From the NCBI RefSeq assembly GCF_020497125.1, contig NC_059075.1:111143222-111207221 (forward strand): a stretch of DNA of 64,000 bases, given 5' to 3'. This DNA comes from Mauremys mutica (Eukaryota; Chordata; Testudines; Geoemydidae). The notes under the pieces are model-generated. The model did no database searches. It was not told the DNA's origin and saw nothing but the letters and a program-made list of their open reading frames with translations. Positions 31,236 through 43,327 of the stretch are shown here, piece after piece; the first letter of the stretch is position 1; each line of letters begins with the position of its first letter. A program made the translations under genes and the position numbers.

Positions 31236-33673
31236 AACTAATTGCTAGGCCTGCTATTGACCAGATCTCTGAGACCAAGTCCCTCGCTCCTTGCCTGGGT
31301 TCCCACTCCTTGCTCTCATTACCACTCCTGGTTCCTTCTTCCTCACCCTAATTCCAGTGACTGACTCTGGATTGACCCTTGGCCTAACTACTGACTGAGA
31401 CCTTGAGTTCACCCCCCCGGATCTAACCACTAAGCCAAACTACCCTGTGACGGGCCCTGACCTCAGTTAAAAAACCCTGCCTCTGATAATACGGAGAGGA
31501 CTATAAAAAAGACCAAGTAGTAAATGGCTGTGATAGACCAGCTCTCTGATAAACAGAGAGACGTGATAACTGGCATGGCCTCTTCCCTGGATTGATACCG
31601 CTCATGGTCCGCTACTAAGAAGTGAACAGTGCTTAAAAAGATGAAAAGTCCACATCAGAGCTAAAGCCTGGATAGGCAGCATTGTCCATCCTTAGTGGAG
31701 TTAAAAATCCATCCCAAATTCAGGTCCAGTTTTGTAAAGTTCATTGCAAATCAGGTCTGAGATCCTTAGACTTGAGGCAAGGCATCATGGGATTAACGGC
31801 ACTGTCTGAATAGAACCTGTGCCTGATAGCTTAATACTTCAGATACCGACTTCTGTGTTTGAAGACAAAACAAATGGTCATTTAGGGGTCAATAAAATTC
31901 CTGCTAAAATAGGACCTCCCTTCTACTGGCCAAGTTGACAAGAAGTTGTAAAGCAAATCAACAGAGGTGGGTAGTGATAATATTATTGATAAAGCATCCT
32001 CTTTGCCAAGACACTCTGGGCTCTGTGTTACACTAAAAACCACCTTCTAACATTCAGAAACATTAATAAAAAGATAACTCTGTACCCAGCAGCCAAGGAT
32101 AGATCAACAACAGATGAAATGGATGAAAGACAGGCAGAAATCAAAGAGATACGTTCTGGAATAGTATCCGCATATCAGACAAGGGAGTTAAAAGAAAAAT
32201 AGGCACGCAGCCAAAAATAAATGTTTTAAATGTCTATATACTAATGTGAGATGCTTAAAAGCTAAAATAGGTAGAACTGGAATGCCTGGCAATGGAAGAG
32301 GACTTTGACATAATGGTCATTTCCTAAACATAGTGGAGTGACAAAAAGCAATGGGACACTATACAGAAAGCACAGAATAGATCACAAGCATAAGAGAACA
32401 TTGTTATATCTGAAAAATTCCATAGCGTCTACTGAGATAACATTATTGAGTGGAGGGGACTACACAGTAGAAACTGCAAGGATACAAAGCCTAAGTCTTA
32501 AGAATATAAATCTATTAGTAGGGTTATGCACACAAGTCCAAAGCAGTTAAAAAGACTTGCAGTAAATTCCTGGCCCCACTGAAGTCAATGGGAGTTTTGC
32601 TATTTACTTGACTGGAATCAGGATGTCACCCTCAACATTCATCTGGATAACAAGAACATACACATTGCATCAGATAAAACTAAAAATATATATACCAAAA
32701 TAAACCTTCATGTTTCAAAGTATAAGTCAACCACAAGCTAATGGGGATTAGAAAGAAATTCTCCCATTGGGAGAGGTTTATACATTTCCTGCTCCTTTCT
32801 CTGAAGTCTCTGGTACTGCCTGTTTGCAGGTGTGATACTGCATTAGACAAACCACTGGTCTAATCCAATATGGCAAATTATGTTCCAAATCCAGTGATAC
32901 AGTGCAAAAAGGAGAGAAGGGGCAGGGATGCAGGTAGTAAATATGGACTCAAGAGTGATCATAAAAACCCACCTGCAATAAAAATATCTAAAGGAGATTT
33001 TTAAAACTGGGAAGATGTGGACTAAGAGGGATGTCACCCAGAAAAACATTCAGGTCTACAACTCACCACTGCACAGGCATGATCACTGGCAAACCTGAGA
33101 CGGGATGGTGAGATGCCTACCTAAAAGGTGGGTACTGCCAGAGCAGTTACCCATCAGTACTAAGTTGAAAGAAGCTGTCTCAGATAGAGCCAGAGCCCAC
33201 AACTGGAAAAATGATTAGATTGCCAACTTTAAGCCAGAGTGAAGAATGCTAGGCGAGAGCAATAGGGCTAGAATTACTCAGATCAGAGAGCAAACATTCT
33301 GAACAAACTGCCAGGGACCTGCCACATGATCCAGTTTTATGATAACAAGTGCATATGTTATTGTGTTATGGGTTAGTGAAGGGTACATAAGGGTGCAGCT
33401 GACACAAAATACGCAACTGAAGATAACACTTTCCTATCATGTCCGATGCATGTGGCTTTCAGAAAGTGATGCCAGCTTTCTTATCCTGCCTCACAAGCTC
33501 AAAATGTGTCCCATCAGACAAGGCAGGAGCAAACACTTCTCTTTTCTCTGTGATGAGGATGAGGGAGCTCCAGCAAACCCAGCCAATGACAATAGCCATG
33601 CTCTCCTAATCAGAGGTCAAATTGGCAGGTTACATGGAACTAGAGATGTATCGTTATGTATCGCAGCTGTACT
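31236..33673. other. Non-coding, no gene seen
   Basis: Unassigned, AT-rich. A small CR1-like scrap (CTGGTCTAATCCAATATGGC) lies at about 32855-32874, and a palindromic-repeat half (CACTGAAGTCAATGGGAG) at 32577-32594. No exon recognised. Confidence 0.5.
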
Positions 33674-35500
33674 GATGACAGAACCATAGAAATGTAGGAC
33701 TGGAAGGGACCTCGAGAGGTCATCAAGTCAAGTCCCCCAGGCGCCCCACCCCACATGGCAGAACCAAGTAAACCTAGACCATCGCTGACAAGTGTTTATC
33801 CAACTTGTATTTAAAAGCTTCCAATGATGGGGACTCCACGAGCTCCCATGGAAGTCTATTCCAGAGCTTACCTACTCTTAGGGTACGTCTTCACTACCCG
33901 CCGGATCGGCGGGTAGCAATCGATTTCTCGGAGTTCGATATATCGCGTCTCATCTAGACGCGATATATCGAACCCCGAACGCGCTCCCATCGATTCCGGA
34001 ACTCCACCGGAGCGAGTGGCGGTAGCAGAGTCGACGGGGGAGCCGCGGACATCGATCCCGCGCCGTGAGGACGGGTAAGTAATTCGAGCTAAGGTACTTC
34101 GACTTCAGCTACGCTATTCACGTAGCTGAAGTTGCATACCTTAGATCGACCCCCCCCCCCTAGTGTAGACCAGGCCTTACAGTCAGAAAGTTTTTGCTAA
34201 TATCTAACTTAAATCTCCCATGCTGCAGATTAAGCCCAGTACTTCATGTCCTACCTTCAGTGGACATGGAAAACAATTGATCATCATCTTCTTTATAACA
34301 GCCTTTAATATATTGAAAGATTGTTATGAGCTCACCCTCCAGTTTTCTTTTCTCAAGACTAAACATGCATAGTTTTTTTAACCTTTCCTCATAGGTCAAG
34401 TTTTCTAAACCTTTTATTATTTTTGTTGCCCTCTTCTGGACTCTTTCCAATTTGTCCACATCCTTCCTAAATTGTGGTGCCCAGAATTGGACACAGTACT
34501 CCAGCTGGGCCTCACCAGTGCCAAGTAGAACAGGATAATTACCTCCTGTGTCTTATATACAGCACTCCTGTTAATACAACTCAGAATCGTATTAGCCTTT
34601 TTTTTTTTTTGCAGCTGCAGCACATTGATGACTCATTTAGTTTGTGGTCCACTATAACCCCCAGATTCTTTTAGCAGTTCTACCACCTAGACAGTTATTC
34701 TCCATTTTGTAGTTGTGCATTTGATTTTTCCTTCCTAAGTGAAGTACTTTGCACTTGAAATTCAGTGCAAGTGAAAGACATCTTGTTGAATTGAGACCAA
34801 GCCTCCAATTTGTCAAGGTCATTTTGAATTTTAAACCTGTCCTCCAAACCTGAATTTTAAACCTGTCCTTGCAACACCTCCCAGCTTGGTGTCATCTACA
34901 AATGTTATAAGCATACTTTCCATCCAAGTCATTAGTAAAAATATTGATTATTACCAGACTCGGGACTGACCATGCGGGAACCCACTAGATATGCCTCCCA
35001 ATTTGACAACAAACCATTGATAACTACTTTTTGAGTACAGTTTTTCAACCAGTTGTCCACCCTCCTTATAGTAAATTCCTCTAGATCACATTTCCCTGGA
35101 CTGTCATGCAGAACTGTCTCAAAAGCCTTACTAAAATCAAGGTATATCATGTCTACTGCTTCCCCCTATCTACGAGATCAATAATACTATCAAAGAAGTA
35201 AATTAAGACAGTTTGGCATGATCTGTTCTTGACAAATCTGTGCTGTCTATTCCTTGTAATCCCATTATCCTTCAAGAGCATACAAACTGATTGTTAAATA
35301 AGTTGCTCCAGTATCTTTCCAGGTACAAAAGTTAGGCTGACTGGTCTATAATTCTCTGGGTCCTCCTTGTTCCCCTTTGTAAAGATAGGTACTACATTTG
35401 CCCTTCTCTGGTCTTCTGGGACCTCTCCTGTCCTTCAGAAGTTCTCAAAGATAATTGCTAATGGCTCCAAGGCTGCTTCAGCTAGTTCCTTAAGTACCAG
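33674..35500 (-). mobile_element. CR1 LINE, truncated, with nested MITE
   Basis: The minus strand ends (plus 33674) in a CR1 3' terminus: CATAGAAATGTAGGACTGGA and GGGACCTCGAGAGGTCATC. Reading back along minus, coding blocks appear in order: YLDFSKAFETVLHD (about 35150-35100), the RT catalytic box TFVDDTKLGGVA (34905-34870), and LERVQKRATKIIKGLENLTY (34453-34394). Frameshifts and stops separate them, so it is a dead 5'-truncated copy. A Harbinger MITE (33881-34176) has split its 3' UTR. Confidence 0.92.
33881..34176. mobile_element. Harbinger MITE nested in CR1
   Basis: The left end GGGTACGTCTTCACTACC (33881) is mirrored by TAGTGTAGACCAGGCC, ending at 34176. It is flanked by an exact TTA duplication (33878-33880 and 34177-34179). 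Internal CGATATATCG palindromes occur near 33935-33970. CR1 sequence resumes cleanly on both sides. Confidence 0.95.
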
Positions 35501-38395
35501 AGGATGATACTCCTATCTAGACTCATCTCACAAAAAATACTTCAGAGACACTAGGCAACATGAGAGATATTTAAGGGAATCTGCATTTCTAACCCCTTGC
35601 TAATGACACACACTTGTCCATCAAAACCAGTTGATTCTTGTCTTCTCAGATTTACTGAAGCCACTGGGGGGGATTTAAACATACCACCAACTTCCTTTAG
35701 TAACAGAAGCAACAAACAGCCCATGGTCGGTCACATCAAGAGCTGCAAAAAGGGCCAAATCAAACATCCATTAGAGATTCTTGCACTAGACACAGAGAGA
35801 CACAGCCAGACTCTTCCCCCAGTGAAACAGGATCATTGATGCAATGGTGGATGACTTTACAGACATCTGCCCTTTGAGATGCTGCATTTGAAGTGGGCAG
35901 CAGAGAACTGGTTTGCTACATAAATGCTACATCCTGATCTTAAGTGTGCAAATTCAAAGCTACCTTCAAATTTGATTAACTTGGTCAAATAATGATGCTC
36001 AAACAGCTTTAATAGCTTACTCAGTGCTGGATTAAACTCTTCTGGCCATGTGATCATTCTGTCAAACTCACGATGCATCTTATTAGAGGGAAGAGTCAGA
36101 AACCCAGCAACAGGTGTTATTAAACACAAAAGATTGCTACATATAAACCACGTTCAGGTCATCGCACAAACCCCTTCAAGTACCGAGGTAGCAACAAAGA
36201 AAACTGCACACCTAATTAATGAGGTTTCCAAAACAAGCAGACAGTTTTGTAAATTGGCTTCCTAAAACAGGGCAGCCAGGAGTCAGGAGAAAGGAACTCT
36301 TGGGTAGAATCAGTCATACACAGGTACATGCAGGCAGCTCATTAAAAAGTCCCTTGGTGCTGAATCTACCTGGGAATAAGCAGGTCCATTTGTCTTGTGG
36401 TCCTAGGAGATGCTTTCAGGGACTTGCGAAATGCAGGGATGGTAAAGTCTGTACAAACAGAGAAAGGGAAAACAAAACAGAAATAATTCCCTCCCCACCC
36501 CCAATTTGTCCTGTTCATCCATGTACCAAATTGCTACATTCACCTGTAGAGTGCACTCGTCAATCTGAAAACAGGACCTCCAGGGATATAACAAGCAGTG
36601 AGACAGCAATGGAAGGGTGAAAAGTTAGGCAAGGGAGTAAGGGTTCCCATGGGGTGCTAAGCCACAGCTCTCTGGAAGGGGTGATGAGGATACACACTGC
36701 CCCATCAGGAGATGGAAGGACAGTACAGCTAGGTGCAGTGTTTGTCTGCATGGGTCCAGCATTACTGGTCTGCATGGAAGGGATGAATGGGACCAACATG
36801 TCCTATTTGCCTCCCCCTAGGAGACTCACACCTATGAGGGTGCTAGGCTGGAGCAGTCTTTGCCTCAGGAGAGGTGCCCAGGGGCATACCATGGGTGAGG
36901 AGTGTCCTTGTGCCAAAACAGGGGGCTGGGCACAATTAGGGCACAAAGAGAGGCAACAGACTGAAGAACCTGACATCCAAAGAAAAAAAGGAGTAAACTG
37001 ATGCCTAGACGGCAGCCTTACAAAATCTTGAGATGGATTTAAGCATCTCCACTGCTGATCAGCTCCAAGACCAATGAATCTTTTCTGAACACAAGTTAAA
37101 ACCTATACCAGGATTTTCAAAAGCTACCCAAGGGAACTGCTTGCCAACAGCTCTACCGCTGCCTATGACACAGGCCCCCCATTCTCTTTCTCATGATTTT
37201 TGCACAGAAGAACTTTCTGTCAATTTCCTTCTGTGTCGGAGGTGACAGACTCCTAGACCAAAATCCTGGAACTAAAGTCTATAGCTAAACACCTGGTCAG
37301 CCTCAGCAAATTTTAAACAAAGTGCCCGGGAAAGGTTAAAAACATCCTCAAAAAGCAGAAAAAAGAATTCTGTAAAGATTCTAAGGTGTCCATGTTGCAT
37401 CAGTACTGTTCATCCTCCTCAGTGCAGCTTTCTGAGGATAAAACTGACTAAATGGAAGAACTGTTTATACGCTGAATTTAAAAGAAAAAGAAAAAGAAAT
37501 CAAAAAGCTACACAAGACCATCAGAAAAGGGAAAGAAATCCAAAGGTGATCATAGATTCCCTATGCATGAGTCCTTATTAAAAAAAAATTGTGATTAAAT
37601 TTTCAAAAGTGACTCATGATTTTGATTGAGTGCCACAATTTTGGGAGCCCTATTTGAAACACTTTAAAAGGCCCTGATTTTCAGAAGGTAGCTGATCAAC
37701 ACTTTCTAAAAAACAGTCCCCTTTAAGGTGTCTCAAATTGGCCCCCAAAACCACCCAAAAGTCAATTTAGGCCTCAGACAGGTTTCACCACATAAAGAAA
37801 AAATATTTGATTCAAGTTACTCAAGGTACATAAAGTCCTGGCTGAAACCATGTGAAACTGTCCTTAAGGCAGATGCCTCACTTCCCCCATCAAGAAAACT
37901 CACTGGAGGGTGCTACAGCACTCCAAGAGCCAGCAGACAAACACACCAAGTGCAATTCACAGGAGGACTACTGCAGCCCCACACAAATTCACGTCCTGTA
38001 TTGTCATTGCTCTGGCTTCACTTACCTGTGTCAAGAGACTATATCAGATGATTAGAGACAGAGCTAGAGCTCGGTTTATTGAAAATCACCCCGACCTCCA
38101 GACTTCCATGTAATTTATACAGTAGAGGACACTGCATGTGATACAATTCATTTTTCTGTTAAGTCTCTACATTTGCCAAGAGAATAATTTGGCTCGGAGC
38201 TAGGAGGGAGATAAAAGCAGCTCTTCAGAGCTCCTGTGGACAAAACCAGGGGCCACATATTGGAATAAGATAACGGTTTCAAGAGGCTAAAGAGAAAACA
38301 TTTTCAATTCACTGGAATTTTTCAAAGGGCCTGAGGGAATTAGGGTGCAAAGCTCCCACTGAAATTTAAAGGAAGCTGGGTACCTAAGTCTTTTA
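35501..38395. other. Non-coding, no gene seen
   Basis: No exon-like frame with splice sites and no full repeat recognised. A-rich patches occur near 37475-37500 and 37578-37590. It ends in TTA at the next Harbinger MITE. Confidence 0.5.
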
Positions 38396-38662
38396 GTCCT
38401 GGTCTACACCAAGGGGGGGTGGATCGATCTAACTTACGCAACATCAGCTATGTGAATAACGTAGCTGAAGTCGACATACTTAGATCGACTTACCGTGGTG
38501 TCTTCACTGCGGTGAATTGACTGCTGCCGCTCCCCCGTCGACTCTGCCTGCGCCTCTCATGGTGCTGGAGTACAGGAGTCGATGGGGGAGCACTCGGGGG
38601 TCGATTTATCCCCACTGGATCAATCACTGCCAGCCGATCCGGCAGGTAGTGTAGACATACCC
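38396..38662. mobile_element. Harbinger MITE, sister of 33881-34176
   Basis: The left end GTCCTGGTCTACACC (38396, after TTA) and right end GTAGTGTAGACATACCC are inverted relative to the copy at 33881, as is the interior (GTAGCTGAAGTCGACATAC, GTCGACTCTGCC). The right flank does not repeat TTA. Confidence 0.88.
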
Positions 38663-41432
38663 CACTCCTTTGAAAACCCTAGCCTTAAGTACTTTCTCTA
38701 GAGCAGAACCCTCATCAGCAGAGGTGGTTTTGTCACAGTCAGCCTTGGATATGTTTTAATTGATGACCTAGAGGAGGAAGGATTCATACTCCATTAACAA
38801 TCACCTGGCCTATCCAACCTTAGCCTTTATGCCCCAAAATATATACGTGTGTACTGTTTGTCCAAGAGATCCAAAACAGAGCTCCTTTGGAATTCATCCA
38901 GCTAAAATATATGGGAGTGGGGGAGTATTTTTAATGAATTAAGTACCTAATAGACTGGAATAGCACTGATTAGATAAATAAGTATGCAAATAATTGTTTA
39001 CAACAAAGGCTATAATAGCTACTTTACTGTATAACACACATTATATTTAGGATGCATTTTGAAAATGCATGCTGAAATTCTTTTATAAAAGTCACTAGCG
39101 CTCTTCTGTAGTAGCTACTTTTGAGTGCAGAATATTGTTAATTAAGGACACCCTAAAATCCTGATTATTGTCTTGATACAGTGGCCATCACAACTAAACG
39201 CCTATTTTTTTAAAAAATTCTCTAAGACTTAAAGCTGTTTGTGGAATAAGAATATGATAATCATTGCATTTCATCTTTATTTCTTCTCCCCCTAACCTCT
39301 GTTTGGCAACTTCTGTATCAGAAGACTGGGGCTTAGAATTGGACATCTATTTCACAGGGAGTTAAAAACCACATCGCTATATGATATTGTCTAAATATAC
39401 ACTCATTTCATAATATTTTTATTAAAACTGTCCCAATTAAACAATAGTCATTGCCATTCACTATCATTAATGGGACACCAGCTTAAAATTGAGTTGACTT
39501 ATATATAATGTAAGGGTAAAATTTTCAAAAACACGTAAGTCACTTAGGAGCCTAAGTCCCATTTTGAAAAGGTACCCAAAAGTAATTTCAGCTACTGCAT
39601 CTGTCCCAGGGCCCCCTGCCAACTCCTTTTTTTTTTTTTTTTTTGCATTTTTTTGCAATCACTTCTTCATATTTAATTTTTTTTCTCCCCTGTTGCTGTG
39701 TAGAACAGTAAGGAAAACTGTCACAGTACAAAAGGAGAAAATGGTGAAAATGACTGCACAAAAAGAGCTGAGAAATGAACACCAAAACATAGACAAAAAT
39801 AACATTTTTCTTCTAATATTTCAGTTATTGTAATATTGCGTGTTGATTATAATAGCAAAGAAAGTTTCAGCAAAAAGTGCAACTTTTAAATTGACAGTGT
39901 CACTTTAAGTTAAATTGGTTACTTGGGAAACTTCCCAATAAAGCCACAATTCAAATTCAAGACCCAATCCTCCTCCCTTAAAGATGGTGCCAGAACTCCC
40001 AGGAACTTCAAAGGGAGCAGGATCAAGTCAGAACAGCCTATCCGGTCTCCCCACTGCTTTGAATTAATTTCCTTTAAAAAACTAACTGCACTTAGACCAT
40101 GTTATGAACTAACCTCGTTCCCCTTTCCACATACATGGAGTTTGTTTAGAATTGCACAAAAAACCCATGACTTCCATTGGTGACCAGTCACTTACACAAG
40201 TAGTCCCATTCCCTGCAGTTAGACTACTCTTGCGAGTAACTGCTAACCATTGTTAGATATAAAGGGTTCACACCAACCAGCCCTAAGCTATTCTTTTTCA
40301 CACTTGCATAGTTTAAAAACTTTAAAATATTTGCCCTCAAACAGATATTTAGGCCTCTTATGCCAAAGACAATGTTTTTTTACTTCTGAAGTATGAAGTT
40401 TTAAACAAAGGAAGATTTAATGGATACTCTGTTGCAGCCTGAACTAGTGTCAGGCAGATGTGCCTCTACAATGCATTCCGATGCACTAGTTATATCGTCA
40501 TCAGAGAGTTCTCTCATTACATCTCTGTCAATCCAATCTCCAGCCCAGGAACTTGCCCTAAGAATCTGTGATAAAGCAATTGAGTGGAGAAGGGGACTTG
40601 CTCGGCTGCTATTGTTTTAATGCTCAAGTGGCTTTCTGTGTTTACTTCTGAGCTGCTTTTTTTTTAATTGGATAATAAAAGGGAATTGGTTTTTCAAACC
40701 CGTGGAGACCTCCCCAACAACGTTAGATCTGATTTTCTATTTTTCAAAAGCGGTTTCAAATAAAGTTCTGCAAAAGATAAACAATCTGATTTGTGAATTC
40801 TCTCTTCAGCATATATCCTGGTTCAAAAAAAAAAAGTAAAAAGAGGTTTGTATTTTATCAACTATGGGTCTTGGAGATTTAATTATTTTCATTAAGTTGC
40901 TCTTTGCACAGTGTCTTTTGAGTTCTGGCTCTTATCTATCTGTATTTATTTCAACAGAATTGATTGAACATGCTTTTCAAGTCCCTCGTACAACCTGATG
41001 TATATGTTTTTGCCATGGGACAAAATCAGTCTGTTCAATATGTACACCTACTGTTCTTATGTAATCATTAGAACATGACTTCCAAAGCTGGCACATTTCT
41101 AAGTCCCACAGCTGTCACTTGTTATTTAGAATTCTAATTGAGGCAGAATCTTGTTAGCCAAAATTGAACGCCCACTCCACAAAAAGCCAGCTCACACACA
41201 CAAGTGATTAAACCATTTGGATAAAACAAACAACCAGCCCAATTCTACAGTATGCACAAAACACAAACTACATCTGAGCTGAACCCCATTTCTTTGTTGA
41301 AAGCTGAAAGTTTTTTCAAATCTATTTCATTTTTTCAGGCTCTTGTTTTCCTGGTTCTGGACAGAACTAGAAGCAATAAAATATCACAAGAAAGTCTGTC
41401 CTTGCAAGGTTTCCAGAGAAACTTGGTAGACT
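38663..41432. other. Non-coding, no gene seen
   Basis: AT-rich. A poly(T) run of about 18 lies at 39628-39645, and an A-run at 40827-40837. Nothing coding recognised. Confidence 0.5.
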
Positions 41433-41580
41433 GAGGCTATGTCACTATAGTATAGGCACTTCCTACATTGACTGAACGGGTTTTTCCATTGATGTATGTA
41501 ATCCATCTCTCCAAGGGGGAGTAGCTCAGTTGATGGAAGAATTCTTCTGTCGACCTAGCTATATCTACACTGGGCATGCA
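41433..41580. mobile_element. Harbinger-like MITE fragment
   Basis: It begins GGCTATGTCACTATAGTAT and ends CTATATCTACACTGGGCAT. It contains TGGAAGAATTCTTCTGTCGA, a block typical of turtle Harbinger MITEs. The edges are diverged and no TSD was seen. Confidence 0.55.
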
Positions 41581-41854
41581 CAGGGCTCAGGGTATGCAAT
41601 TTGTCACAGCCCTGAGCTATGGAACTAGGTTGATCTCAGGGCTGATAAGGTTCCAACTGGCAGAACAAGCACCCAAGCTTTTGAAAACCTTTCAAAGGTT
41701 GCCCATTATCACCCATTCTTATATACCATGCTTTATTCAATAAAACCCTACCTTTACCTTTCTGCACATGGAAACATACCTTCGTGTGCACCCATACCAC
41801 ACACCACATTCCCCCACTAATGCATACACTTACATTCTTTCCCAGATCTTCACT

Positions 41855-41928
41855 AGGGCCTGATCCAAAGCCCACCGAGGTCAACGGCATCCTTTCCACT
41901 GATTCCAGTGGGTTTTGGATTAGACCTT
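41855..41928. repeat. Short palindromic element, GCCTGATCCAAAGC type
   Basis: AGGGCCTGATCCAAAGCCCA is mirrored by AGTGGGTTTTGGATTAGACC, making a 74-base fold-back of the same type as 15359-15431. Confidence 0.75.
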
Positions 41929-42285
41929 TACATTGCAGCAGTTCTTGAAAATGTTCCATACTTTCATGAATGAGGCCAAATGTGTGTCAGAAAGGGTAGC
42001 ATGCTGCCTGGATTTGCATTCACCGTTGGGTTCTTCCATCGATGACAAATGTCGCTGAAATATAGGAAAATAGGCCACGCATGCATACCATCCCTCTGAG
42101 ACACCTTCTTCATATTTTTTTGGACAAGGACAAACAAAATAACAATATATCATTTGTATTGATATTAGCATCCTTAACTCCCATTCTGGAACAGGGCTCC
42201 ATTGTGCTAGGCACTGTACGGTTACACAGGCAGAAACAGTGTAGAACTCGTCGTCTAAGCAGGCAAACAGTGAGTGCAACAGCGG

Positions 42286-42369
<84 letters not shown>

Positions 42370-43327
42370 ATACACACACAAATTGTTAGGTACAAATATA
42401 CATTGGCTTTCAGTGGCCTTAGGGATCAGTTAAGGGACAGTGTTCATGTGTTAAGGGGTGACATGTTAGAAAGGACTAGCATGTTTGTGGGAGAAGTCAA
42501 CAAGAGTGTGTGGAGGCTGGCATCACAAGTGGGTAACACAATACGAGGTGGGATTAAACTACAAGAACATAGGTACCAGAAGTGTTTACTGAAACGCAGC
42601 TGGCCTCTGATGAAGTTTAGATTGATTCTTTTTGTTTTATGTTGGTTTTATTGCTTGTCCCTCCTCTGTTGCCTCAACTGCTTCAGTTATTCCCTGCAAA
42701 CCTAGTGATTGCACTGACGCCTACTGACAAGGGCAGATCATTTCAACTCCCAGTAACCTTGTCACCAAGCTTAGCTATCAGGTTTGCTCTGCTTTCTGGG
42801 GTAAGAAAGGAACTGTACTTTCTTCCAAAACCCTCTTTCCCCTCAGTGAAACGATTTAACCCTCTTGAGAGATAAAAGCAAACTCAGCTCTAGGCTCAGA
42901 ACAAAGTGCTCTGATCTCAGCAATGTCAGGCAAAGGACCCCAGAGTCCCAGCTAAGATTAAACAGCCCTCTTTCTGTTCTTCCTGGTGGAAGCTTTGCCC
43001 GGAGAGAATGAAGAAAGGAGGGTACTACAACAATGTTCAAGAGGCACAGAAAGGGAAGCATATTTTACAGCTGGTTTAATCTCACTAGCTCTGCACATTT
43101 ACAGCTTGGCAGTTTCATGTGTCCCTGTTCTCTCTGCATTGCCGTTAGTCAGCTTCCTTGATTCCCCATCTAACGCAGGCAGAGGTACAATGTCTGGCCT
43201 CCTAACTCCGCTGCTGTAAGAATATCTTTTATATGACATGCACAATCGCCTTCTGAAGAGCTGCTGACTGGTAATTGAACAGATGAGTTCAACCACAAGT
43301 TACTAGACTCGATTGTGATGGCTTGGA
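41929..43327. other. Non-coding with long (TG)n tract
   Basis: Contains the microsatellite at 42287-42363, and a repeat scrap at about 42190-42245 (GGCTCCATTGTGCTAGGCAC). No gene. Open frames across the TG tract are artefacts of the dinucleotide. Confidence 0.55.
42287..42363. repeat. (TG)n microsatellite, 77 bp
   Basis: An uninterrupted TG run of about 38 units, long enough to be polymorphic. The flank TAAAAAAATACACACACA could pair with it. Confidence 0.98.

Noticed and set aside
41920..42381. Open frames reading Thr-His or Cys-Val repeats
   Set aside because: Translations of the (TG)n microsatellite.
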